Below, one piece after another: positions 24,667 to 32,057 of a stretch of DNA of 64,000 nt (within the stretch, counting starts at the first letter, position 1; each line of letters starts with the position of its first letter). The position numbers were made by a program, and so were the translations under genes. Origin of the DNA: [Mycobacterium] crassicus (GTDB lineage Bacteria > Actinomycetota > Actinomycetes > Mycobacteriales > Mycobacteriaceae); NCBI RefSeq assembly GCF_020181615.1, contig NZ_CP084029.1, forward strand, positions 723,157-787,156. Reading direction: 5' to 3'. The notes beneath the pieces are model-generated. The model had not been told where the DNA came from. It saw nothing but the letters and a program-made list of their open reading frames with translations, and did no database searches.

Positions 24667-25812
24667 CTAAGGCGTGAATTTCTTGGGCAGGTCCGGTGCT
24701 TCGACACTTGGCTCGTCAAAATGCGCTACTGCCCATCGCTGGCCTTCCAGGGTGAACGATGGGCGGCCATCAGTTTCGGACACGGGAGCCAAGCGTACGG
24801 CGATCCACTCACCTTTGACGGGTACCGGTAGTCCCAGCGAAGTGGCGACCGTCGGGTGTGAATCCTGGTGGCCGAGAACCACGATGCCTTCCTGTCTAAG
24901 GTGCAGGCGGGCGTCCCGCACGCGCTTGGGCGCGTCGTCCTGCTGTCCGACAGTGAGGACGGTCTGGCGGCCCACGATCTGCCCTTGAACCTCGCGAAAC
25001 AGCTGGTCCACCCTCTTCTGGCCTGAGGAAGGGAACGAGAAGACACGTCCTCGGGCGTCCGCGTTCAGGTGCAGCAGCAGGTTTCGTGGCAAATCGGTCT
25101 GCAGGCCATCCCACAGCCAATAGACGGCCTCGGCCGACGATTCGGCGAGGCGTCGCTTGTTGTCTCTGTTATAGGCGCGGACCGTGTCGCCGTTGTCGTC
25201 CGTTTTCCAACGCAGAGACTCGTCGGTGATGGTGATCAACCCTGCAGCCCAGCGGCTCGTGGTGTCGTCGAACCATGTGAGAAGGGCTGGGTGGTCAGCC
25301 TTACCCTGACGATCGCCGTGATCGGCGCACAGATACATCTCCATCGGGATCTCCCAGCCCCCGAGGTCCTTGGAGAACTTGCAGTCGATATCTCGGCCAG
25401 CTATCTGCCAGTCAAGATGGTCCCCGTTGCGGAACTCGAACTCCTTGGTCAGGTTCACCTCGACGGCGGTGCCCAGGTACGTCTTCTCGGTCTTCGACAG
25501 GTGCTGATAGGCCCAGCGGCCGGTGCGCTGGCCGTCGAGTAGCTCGTCGAGCGAGTCGCGCAACGCCCACCGGAAGCGCTCGCGGGCATCCGGCGTGTTA
25601 TCGAACCAGTCCACGAAAGACTTCAGTGACGGCGGCACATATTGCTCGAACCCGCTGCCGAGAATCCATCCGCGTGGCATCCTGCCCATCGGTTCGGAGG
25701 GCACCGGGTGCGTCCGGAAAGTGTTGCGCCGTCGGCGCAGCGCCTGTGCTCGGGAGTCCTGCGTGGCCGCTACCGGGCGGTCGTCAAACGGTAACTCGGG
25801 TTCGCCCGTCAC
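24667..25812 (-). CDS. NaeI-type type II restriction endonuclease
   Basis: A 381-residue protein. After a 60-residue N-terminal extension it follows recalled NaeI closely: LDGQRTGRW, SKTEKTYLGTAVEVNL, IAGRDIDCKFSKDLGGW (catalytic Asp-x-Lys), NLLLHLNADARGRVF, VGQQDDAPKRVRD, GIVVLGHQDSHP, LGLPVPVKGEW. NaeI cuts GCCGGC and needs two sites, its C-terminal domain being the effector-DNA binder; both domains are present. GTG 25812 overlaps the methyltransferase stop (GTGA), so nuclease translation is coupled to, and follows, the protective enzyme. Confidence 0.92.
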   Translation of the reverse strand: MTGEPELPFDDRPVAATQDSRAQALRRRRNTFRTHPVPSEPMGRMPRGWILGSGFEQYVPPSLKSFVDWFDNTPDARERFRWALRDSLDELLDGQRTGRWAYQHLSKTEKTYLGTAVEVNLTKEFEFRNGDHLDWQIAGRDIDCKFSKDLGGWEIPMEMYLCADHGDRQGKADHPALLTWFDDTTSRWAAGLITITDESLRWKTDDNGDTVRAYNRDNKRRLAESSAEAVYWLWDGLQTDLPRNLLLHLNADARGRVFSFPSSGQKRVDQLFREVQGQIVGRQTVLTVGQQDDAPKRVRDARLHLRQEGIVVLGHQDSHPTVATSLGLPVPVKGEWIAVRLAPVSETDGRPSFTLEGQRWAVAHFDEPSVEAPDLPKKFTP

Positions 25813-26897
25813 AGATACGGCCGCAGGTGCCTCGCGATGGCCTGGGCGAGACCGACGGGGACCGCGTTGCCGATCTGGCGGGCAATTTCGATCTTCGTCC
25901 CGCACCACAGGAAGTCCTCGGGGAATCCCTGCAGCCGTGCTGCTTCGAGGTGGGTGATTGGCCGGTTCACCCGGTTGCGTCCCCGAGCGTCCCATTGCGG
26001 GTGTAGATAGGCGCCCTTCTCGGGCTTGTAGAACTCGGTGCGGATCGTGTGCGAGGGGAAATTCCACTGCATTCGACCCATGACGTCGGTGGTACCGGTC
26101 GGCTTCTCGCGCCAGCAGCGCGGCAGCAGATGCTCGGGTACGTCGAAGCGTCCGCCGCCGGGTGGGACATGGTCGTAGCGCTGCAGGGAAAGCGCTGTGG
26201 GGTTGCGGCCGATATGTAGGTCGAGACCCTTGAAGACTCCCGGGACAGTCTCGCCGAAGAATCTGGTGGTGCTCGCGGGCAGGCTGGTGGTTGTGGGACG
26301 GGCCGGTAATCCCTTGATTCGCGTCTGGGTGCCGCTCCACGGTAGGAGCGCGGAGCCGGCAGCTGGATTCCGGGCGTGTGTCGGCTCGGGCAGCTCAATG
26401 CTGCCTATGCGGGACCCGATGACGATGGTTCGGATGCGTCGCTGGGCTACGCCGAAGTCGGCGGCATTGAGGTGGTCGTAGCTCAGGTTGTAGCCCTTGA
26501 GGGATCCGTTTTCAGTCTCGGCGAGCAGCAGCTGGAACTCTGGTGACTTCATGAACCGGTCGACGTTCTCGATGACGAACACCTTGGGCTTGGCGGCACT
26601 CACCACGCGCAGATACTCGCGCCAGAGTTGGTTGCGGGGGTCGTTGATGTCTTTCGATCCCAGGTTGGAGAATCCCTGGCAGGGAGGACCGCCGATCACG
26701 ACGTCGGCCCTAGGTATTGCATTTTTTTTGACCGACTTGATGTCACCCCAGACCGTGTGGTCTTCGCCGAAGTTCGCGGCGTAGGTCGCGGCTGCGTACA
26801 GGTCGAACTCGACCGACAGCACGGGGGCGTATTCCTCAGCGACGAAGCCCGCCGTCATGCCTCCGCAACCTGCGAACAGGTCGATCATGTGCACCAC
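25809..26897 (-). CDS. C5-cytosine DNA methyltransferase
   Basis: A 362-residue protein with all m5C motifs: I DLFAGCGGMTAGF, IV GGPPCQGFSNLG with the catalytic Cys, VI VFVIENVDRF, VIII VAQRRIRTIVIG, IX ITHLEAARLQGFPEDF and X QIGNAVPVGLAQ. It should protect the site cut by the coupled NaeI-type enzyme, most likely GCCGGC. GTG 26897 sits about 7 nt after a -10-like TAACAT, suggesting a leaderless message; an internal ATG three codons later would also work. It is divergent from vsr. Confidence 0.95.
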   Translation of the reverse strand: MVHMIDLFAGCGGMTAGFVAEEYAPVLSVEFDLYAAATYAANFGEDHTVWGDIKSVKKNAIPRADVVIGGPPCQGFSNLGSKDINDPRNQLWREYLRVVSAAKPKVFVIENVDRFMKSPEFQLLLAETENGSLKGYNLSYDHLNAADFGVAQRRIRTIVIGSRIGSIELPEPTHARNPAAGSALLPWSGTQTRIKGLPARPTTTSLPASTTRFFGETVPGVFKGLDLHIGRNPTALSLQRYDHVPPGGGRFDVPEHLLPRCWREKPTGTTDVMGRMQWNFPSHTIRTEFYKPEKGAYLHPQWDARGRNRVNRPITHLEAARLQGFPEDFLWCGTKIEIARQIGNAVPVGLAQAIARHLRPYL

Positions 26898-26903
26898 GAG
26901 GCG

Positions 26904-26926
26904 ATGTTATCGACCGGTGCCGACAG
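26904..26926 (-). promoter_or_regulatory. Weaker PafBC-type promoter upstream of the methyltransferase
   Basis: On the minus strand, CTGTCGGCA (26918-26926), 8 nt, TAACAT (26904-26909). It keeps TGTCGG, the spacer and TAnnnT but differs from the consensus at three upstream-box positions (T to C, G to A, and the weak first t). Confidence 0.4.
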
Positions 26927-27007
26927 TCCTCGGTATCGACTCACCTAATACGGTTGCCACCTCTGTTTATGGTGTGCAGCGACCCGTCGCCGAGCCACAC
27001 TGGAACA

Positions 27008-27424
27008 GTGACGGAGTCGTGGGCGTCGAGCGAGCATGCACGGCTCACCATGCGTGCCAACCGCAGCAGAGACACCAAGCCCGAGCTCGCAGTGCGTCGG
27101 TTGGTGCACGGAATGGGTATGCGGTACCGCGTCGACTTCCCGCCGCTGCCCTCAAACCGTCGAATGCGCGCCGACCTGGTATTCACCCGGGCACGGGTGG
27201 CGGTGTTCGTCGACGGATGCTTCTGGCACGGTTGCCCCGAGCACCACACCGTGGCCCGTACCAATGCGGAGTTCTGGGCGAAGAAGGTGTCGGGCAACCG
27301 CACCCGTGATGAACGGACGAACGCCGTGCTGAGCGAGGCGGGGTGGACCGTCCTGAGGTTCTGGGAACACGAGGACCCGAGTGTCGCAGCGCGGGCGATT
27401 AGGGCCGCGGTGTGCGGCGGGTGA
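27008..27424 (+). CDS. vsr: Very-short-patch repair endonuclease Vsr
   Basis: A 138-residue protein with the Vsr signature: MRANRSRDTKPELAVRRLVH, RADLVFTRARVAVFVDGCFW, HGCPEH (zinc/active-site region) and WAKKVSGNRTRDERTNAVL, ending with VLRFWEHEDP. Vsr nicks T:G mismatches left by deamination of 5-methylcytosine, protecting methylated sites from C-to-T mutation, so it belongs with the adjacent m5C methyltransferase. GTG 27008 places the start just before the conserved region; in-frame upstream starts are possible. Confidence 0.92.
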   Translation: MTESWASSEHARLTMRANRSRDTKPELAVRRLVHGMGMRYRVDFPPLPSNRRMRADLVFTRARVAVFVDGCFWHGCPEHHTVARTNAEFWAKKVSGNRTRDERTNAVLSEAGWTVLRFWEHEDPSVAARAIRAAVCGG

Positions 27425-27596
27425 GCTGCGTTTCCGGTCGGATATTCTGCGCGGCCGTGGGAGCGAGTTGTCTGCCAGCCGTCCGTGCGCACGTCACCTC
27501 TTGTGCGGCAGCCCGACTACCGTCAAGGGGCGGTCCCAGGGCGCGAGGCTAGTCGGAGCGCCGTCGATCGGATCGAACGATCGACTCTGCGGCGAC

Positions 27597-28343
27597 TCAC
27601 GTGGTGAGAGCGCTGAGTGATTCTCCAACGACCCCGTCGATGATTGTTTGCAGTTCGAAAGGGTCCAGCGAGAAGGTATCGATGAAGGCGAGCCTGCGGC
27701 GCATTCGTTTCGCGACGTCGCGGATGAACGGCCGCCGGCCAGCCTCGCCTAGGTTTGTTGCGATGGCGAGGGCGAATGTAAGGAAGAAATCGCGGTTGCG
27801 GGTGAAGGAAGTGCGCTCGAAGAGTTGATTCAGCTCGGACTCGTTGAATTTCGAGAGGAGGTCGATGTGGTCTCGGCAGAGAGTCTCCTGCCACCACAGT
27901 CGACCCCATGTGTGGCGTGTCGGGTCGATACAGATCCAGCGCACTTTGGTCGGCGTGGAGTCTGTCGTCCCGCGCCAGCGCCATGCCGTGACATCGGGTA
28001 ATACGACCAGTGAGAGGAACGACCAAATCCCTGGTTGGCCGGCTTCGTCCCACGACAGATCCATTTCCGCCACGAGCACCCGTGCCACCTCGCGATCAAA
28101 GGCGTTACTCCCTGCACTACGGTTTGATTCGGTCAAGTAGCCGTAGTGTTCGGCAACTTGAAGCACTGCCTTTCGGAGCTGTTCGATTTCGTTGGCGGAG
28201 ATGCGCCCTCCGGTCGTTCCGTAGGTGATCTCCGGGTGGGTTGTACGGGCATCAGGAACAATGTCTTGCGCAACGTCTGTCTGAAATATGGTCTCCGCGA
28301 CCGAACGTGTGATTCGAGGCCAGAGAAGTCGGGCGTCGGTCAT
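27597..28343 (-). CDS. Unknown protein of the Z1/MORC operon (DUF6339-like)
   Basis: A 248-residue soluble protein starting MTDARLLWPRITRSVAETIF. Mid-protein it has FDREVARVLVAEMDLSWDEA and WSFLSLVVLPDVTAWRW, later RWICIDPTRHTWGRLWW and FLTFALAIATNLGE. I associate this with the uncharacterised DUF6339 type from memory only. It is the last gene of a five-gene operon and starts inside the previous stop (TGATG), so it is made in fixed proportion with the helicase and ATPase. No catalytic motif is visible. Confidence 0.72.
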   Translation of the reverse strand: MTDARLLWPRITRSVAETIFQTDVAQDIVPDARTTHPEITYGTTGGRISANEIEQLRKAVLQVAEHYGYLTESNRSAGSNAFDREVARVLVAEMDLSWDEAGQPGIWSFLSLVVLPDVTAWRWRGTTDSTPTKVRWICIDPTRHTWGRLWWQETLCRDHIDLLSKFNESELNQLFERTSFTRNRDFFLTFALAIATNLGEAGRRPFIRDVAKRMRRRLAFIDTFSLDPFELQTIIDGVVGESLSALTT

Positions 28344-29233
28344 CAGAATGCACGTCCCTTCCCCTGTCGGCGGGTAGTCCCTTCGACCGTTGCTCGAAGC
28401 CGCGCGCCAGCATCGATGCCCGCGCGTAGCAGCGTGCCAGAGACGTTGGCGTCTCGAAGGATGAGAGCGAACGTCGCGCCGAGAGATCCGATTGGCCAAT
28501 CTGAGGGATCGCCGAGGGGCTCAGCTTCATCGATCTGCATGGCGAGGTACAGCAGATGTGACGCGAGGCTGTGGCTCAACTCCTGTACCAGTTGCCTCTG
28601 AATCGGCGTCGGCGAGTCGGCGACGGTTGCCGCGACAAGTTTCTTATCGCGCGAGTTCATGTGGAGTACAGATCCGGCAATGAACGGTGCGGTTAGATCG
28701 GAAGTGTCTACTTCGAAAAACCATGATGCATCGGGATCGTAAGGCGTCCTTGCGAAGTCATCGACGCAGACCGGGAATCGGCCGTCGTCCTCTCCGAGCG
28801 CGATCGCATGAACATCTTCGAAGAGGATGGATCCCGGCTCTGACGGTGCCCCATCGCGGATCGAGATGGCATCCCCTGCGGTCACTGTTGTTCGCAGATG
28901 GACTCGGCCGCCTATCAGCATTCCGTCGAGTTCTCCGCGGACTTGGTCGACGGTTCTGCTGGTGAGCTCTGCGACGAAGATGCGTCCGCCCATCTTCGAG
29001 GCATCACTGTGCCAGGAACTGGCGATGCGGATCTGTGCGTCGTCTGGTAAGCCGCACTCGGCGCGAACCTGTTCGAGGTCGATCGTGAACTCGCGAGCGA
29101 TGTCGAGCGAAGTACCCGGGTTCCATTCAGTCAGTGTGGTTTCGAGTGGCTTCCATTCTGCGCCAACTCTGTGCATCCAAGGCGACAGCCTCACGCTGCC
29201 GTCACTCGGGGTGAAATAGGGTGGTGAAGGCAT
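28343..29233 (-). CDS. Unknown protein of the Z1/MORC operon
   Basis: A 296-residue protein of unrecognised family. The first 100 residues look like a beta-rich domain (SSWHSDASKMGGRIFVAELT), the middle has an acidic strand-rich stretch and the end is helical (LVQELSHSLASHLLYLAMQI). It starts inside the stop of the ATPase gene (TGATG; GTG 29236 is also possible) and its stop overlaps the next gene. Position and overlaps make it a component of the same system, perhaps an adaptor. Confidence 0.72.
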   Translation of the reverse strand: MPSPPYFTPSDGSVRLSPWMHRVGAEWKPLETTLTEWNPGTSLDIAREFTIDLEQVRAECGLPDDAQIRIASSWHSDASKMGGRIFVAELTSRTVDQVRGELDGMLIGGRVHLRTTVTAGDAISIRDGAPSEPGSILFEDVHAIALGEDDGRFPVCVDDFARTPYDPDASWFFEVDTSDLTAPFIAGSVLHMNSRDKKLVAATVADSPTPIQRQLVQELSHSLASHLLYLAMQIDEAEPLGDPSDWPIGSLGATFALILRDANVSGTLLRAGIDAGARLRATVEGTTRRQGKGRAF

Positions 29234-31083
29234 CACGACTCGCTGGTCTGAATCTTGAGTCCGATCGCCGCGTTCGGAATGCGGCTGATCTCCACGTACA
29301 AGAACGCGTTGGCTCTGTGGGGAGGCAGTTCCGACAGTTCAGGACCATGGACCAGTAGGTTCCACGCCTCGTCGTACCAACCGAGAGCCTCTGGTACGGG
29401 AGCGCCTGCAGGTGCGTCGCGCTCCCGGCGTCCATCGTCGAGCACGACAAACGGGTCGGCCGATAGGACGAGGCTGCGGTGTCCCGGTTTTGGTGGTTTG
29501 ACCTTTGCAAACATTCGGACCTCCCCGTTGCGAAGGTGAAGTCTCGGTTCTTCAAGGATGCGAGCACGGGATTCTCCGCCACCCCCTGCCTGCCCGCCTC
29601 CGGGACGGGGACCTCTTGGACCATCGTCAATGATGCGTCCGTCAAAGGGTAGAAGCGGTGCCAGCTTCGACGAGAGTCGTCCCAATCCAGCGAGGTCTGA
29701 CGAACGTGTCCCCGCCTTCTCCGCCACGAAGTCCTTGATGCGGGTCTTCAAATGGGTCATTGCGTACTTGACCACCAACCGCGCCTTCTCGGGCAAACCG
29801 GCGGTCTCCCACTTGTCATGGGTGGGAGGCTCGGCGTCGGCAAAGCACTGGTCAAACTCCCTGGTAGCCAGGAACACGCCGGCGTAACCGAAATCCTGGC
29901 CTGGGTAGGGTTCGCATTCCAGGTAGTCGACGATGAGTCTCGCCTGTCGCATACGGGCGACATGGTGATATGGCCCATCGAATGGCTTCGCCAGCAGGAG
30001 TCCCTGGCGAGAACCCGACGATGGGTCGGGGTTGCAGAGCTGAATCCGGTAATGGCCGACTGCGCCGGGATACCTGATTCGCTCGCGATCGATTGTGTCA
30101 CCCTTGCCGGCCTCGATGGCATCTAACGCTTCACTGAACGGCCGGAGAAATGGGTATTCGTCGGGCTTCTTGATCTTTTCGACTTCATCCTCCACCGATA
30201 CCGAGATCGTGACCTGAGGTGCACGCTGGGCTGATCCGAGCCTTGGCCAGAGGTTCCATAGGATCGCCGAAACGACCCGTTCGGCCGCGGCGTCGACGAG
30301 CTGGCGCTGGTCACCGTGCTTGCTGTCTTCCTGCGCAACGGCGGTGAGGACGGGCAGTAGCACCACAACGTCGGTACCGGTCGCACCGCCAGCGAATCCT
30401 GGCAGTCCGAGAGCCGCCGCAACGTCTGCAGCGTCGGAACCCGTCAGGGGGAGCGGTACATTCCGGTCGTCGGTGACGCCCCACCAGTGTCGGCCGGTGT
30501 ATTGCGTCCTCGGTGTCGTGAATGGTGCCCCCAATGCCGCGCCCATGAGTCGCCGCCTGTCCGTGCCGCTGACGCAATTTGTATCCACGACGATCGCATG
30601 ACATCTACTCAAGTTGTAGAAGATGGCTTTGCCGAAGCCGTACGTACCGCCTCCCAGATCCCGGTCGCGAGGTTCACCGACATTCCGCAGGAACTGGACG
30701 AAGTCCGGGCTCACCCCGGGCTGCGTCTGTTCGCCGGCGAGAATCGGACCTCCGAGGCCGGACGTGCCGCGATCGCCCACGATCAGGATCCACGAGTCTT
30801 CGGTCAATTCGCCGGCGCCTACGACGATGTTCATACCCTTGCGCGAGTCGCCGATCAGCTCGCGCCATGCTTGGGCGTGTTCACCAAGCCGCTTAAAGCT
30901 GATGGAGAATCGGAGGTCGCCTTCGGGAAGCCCTGCGTCCCAACTATTCTGTGCCGCTTCGCGAACGAGGACATCGATCAGTTCCAGGGAGGGTGTGCCC
31001 AGCTGCCGGAGAACACCGGTTCCCATGATCGACCCGTCTGGGCGAACCGGTTGAGACCACCATTGTGGAGCCGTTATTTCCAT
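29233..31083 (-). CDS. MORC/MutL-like GHKL ATPase
   Basis: A 616-residue protein with a Bergerat ATP-binding fold at the N-terminus: LIDVLVREAAQNSWDAG (motif N, Mg-binding Asn), WILIVGDRGTSGLGG (motif G1), and DRDLGGGTYGFGKAIFYN (lid, GxxGxG and Lys). The C-terminal half holds IKKPDEYPFLRPF and later a Pro/Gly-rich linker with beta segments. GHKL ATPases of this kind occur in restriction-like systems with Z1 helicases and are related to eukaryotic MORC. ATG 31083 overlaps the preceding stop by 10 nt; the GTG at 31098 is an alternative. Confidence 0.9.
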   Translation of the reverse strand: MEITAPQWWSQPVRPDGSIMGTGVLRQLGTPSLELIDVLVREAAQNSWDAGLPEGDLRFSISFKRLGEHAQAWRELIGDSRKGMNIVVGAGELTEDSWILIVGDRGTSGLGGPILAGEQTQPGVSPDFVQFLRNVGEPRDRDLGGGTYGFGKAIFYNLSRCHAIVVDTNCVSGTDRRRLMGAALGAPFTTPRTQYTGRHWWGVTDDRNVPLPLTGSDAADVAAALGLPGFAGGATGTDVVVLLPVLTAVAQEDSKHGDQRQLVDAAAERVVSAILWNLWPRLGSAQRAPQVTISVSVEDEVEKIKKPDEYPFLRPFSEALDAIEAGKGDTIDRERIRYPGAVGHYRIQLCNPDPSSGSRQGLLLAKPFDGPYHHVARMRQARLIVDYLECEPYPGQDFGYAGVFLATREFDQCFADAEPPTHDKWETAGLPEKARLVVKYAMTHLKTRIKDFVAEKAGTRSSDLAGLGRLSSKLAPLLPFDGRIIDDGPRGPRPGGGQAGGGGESRARILEEPRLHLRNGEVRMFAKVKPPKPGHRSLVLSADPFVVLDDGRRERDAPAGAPVPEALGWYDEAWNLLVHGPELSELPPHRANAFLYVEISRIPNAAIGLKIQTSES

Positions 31084-32057
31084 GTTTTGGCCTCCCACTC
31101 CTGGATGGTGGCATGAACCTCTCCGGAGATCAGTTCCGCCGGCGGTACGGCGTAACGGAGCCGTTCGACGCCGTCGGGCAGCTGACCGCCGGCGAAAGAG
31201 GATGCAATGATCTTCGGGGTGCTTTCCACCACTTCGATGATCGACTCTTGAGTGACGGCATAGCGGAATGCATTGAGCTGCAAGTCTCCGTCGAGAACAC
31301 CCAGCTTGTTCAACGCGTCCCGGAAAGCTGTAGGGTCGGAGAGCTGCTTACCGATTTCCTGTGCGAGCTCGATGAGCGACTTTCCGGAGCTGTCTTCTTC
31401 GATCTGACGCAAGCAGAGAAACAGCGGCTTGTTGTCTTGGGTGTCCAGTTGGTTGATGCCATGGAACGTCACCAATTCGCTTGCAGTGCCGTGAGCCTTG
31501 ACCTCAAGTGAGCATTGTGAGAGCTCGAAGTCGTGAGGGGCCATTGATGGGCCGGTCCAACACGCACTGTCAGTGACGAGGCCAACCCGCAGGAGGTCTT
31601 GCAGCGCTCCAAGTTCTGCGAACAGCCCGATTCGCTGCGATGGGCTCAGCGTGCGCCGAGTACTGATTCTGAACATGGCGCGCCAGTCTTCGAGGCATTG
31701 GAGAGCGTCATCTGCCGGCCGACCGCTCTTTTCCACGCGGGTGATGACATCGACGAGGAGGTGATCGAACGTATCGTTGAATTCCGGCTTGGTGCATTGG
31801 ATGTCTAGAAAACTGGTGTACTCGGCGTCCCGGATGGTGACGGTCTTGCCTTCGACCCGAAGCGCGCTCCCGTCCGAGATGTCGATTGCACGGTAGTCGC
31901 CGGTCGGCACAAGAAAGTGCCTGTGACCGTGTTTGTCCACCGCGAGGTAGGTTGATTGATCCTGCTGTGTCCTGGTAATTGGGTTCACCGTGAACTCACC
32001 GGTCTGTGGGCGTGTTAGTTGCGCCCACAGCGCGGCGAGGGTTGTAGAGTCGATCAT
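31074..32057 (-). CDS. PD-(D/E)XK-motif nuclease-like protein (DUF4420 type)
   Basis: A 327-residue protein. A nuclease core is seen in LFAELGALQDLL (Glu helix), then PHDFELSQCSLEVKAHGTAS, where an Asp and EVK fit the PD...ExK active site, followed by FHGINQLDT. The family (PF14390-like) occurs next to Z1 and GHKL proteins. The start overlaps the Z1 stop in ATGA and the stop overlaps the ATPase gene. It is likely the DNA-cutting subunit of the system. Confidence 0.85.
   Translation of the reverse strand: MIDSTTLAALWAQLTRPQTGEFTVNPITRTQQDQSTYLAVDKHGHRHFLVPTGDYRAIDISDGSALRVEGKTVTIRDAEYTSFLDIQCTKPEFNDTFDHLLVDVITRVEKSGRPADDALQCLEDWRAMFRISTRRTLSPSQRIGLFAELGALQDLLRVGLVTDSACWTGPSMAPHDFELSQCSLEVKAHGTASELVTFHGINQLDTQDNKPLFLCLRQIEEDSSGKSLIELAQEIGKQLSDPTAFRDALNKLGVLDGDLQLNAFRYAVTQESIIEVVESTPKIIASSFAGGQLPDGVERLRYAVPPAELISGEVHATIQEWEAKTWK

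Noticed and set aside
29557..29640. Gly/Pro-rich stretch in the GHKL ATPase as a sign of frameshift
   Set aside because: The frame continues with a normal beta-rich C-terminal domain; it is a linker.
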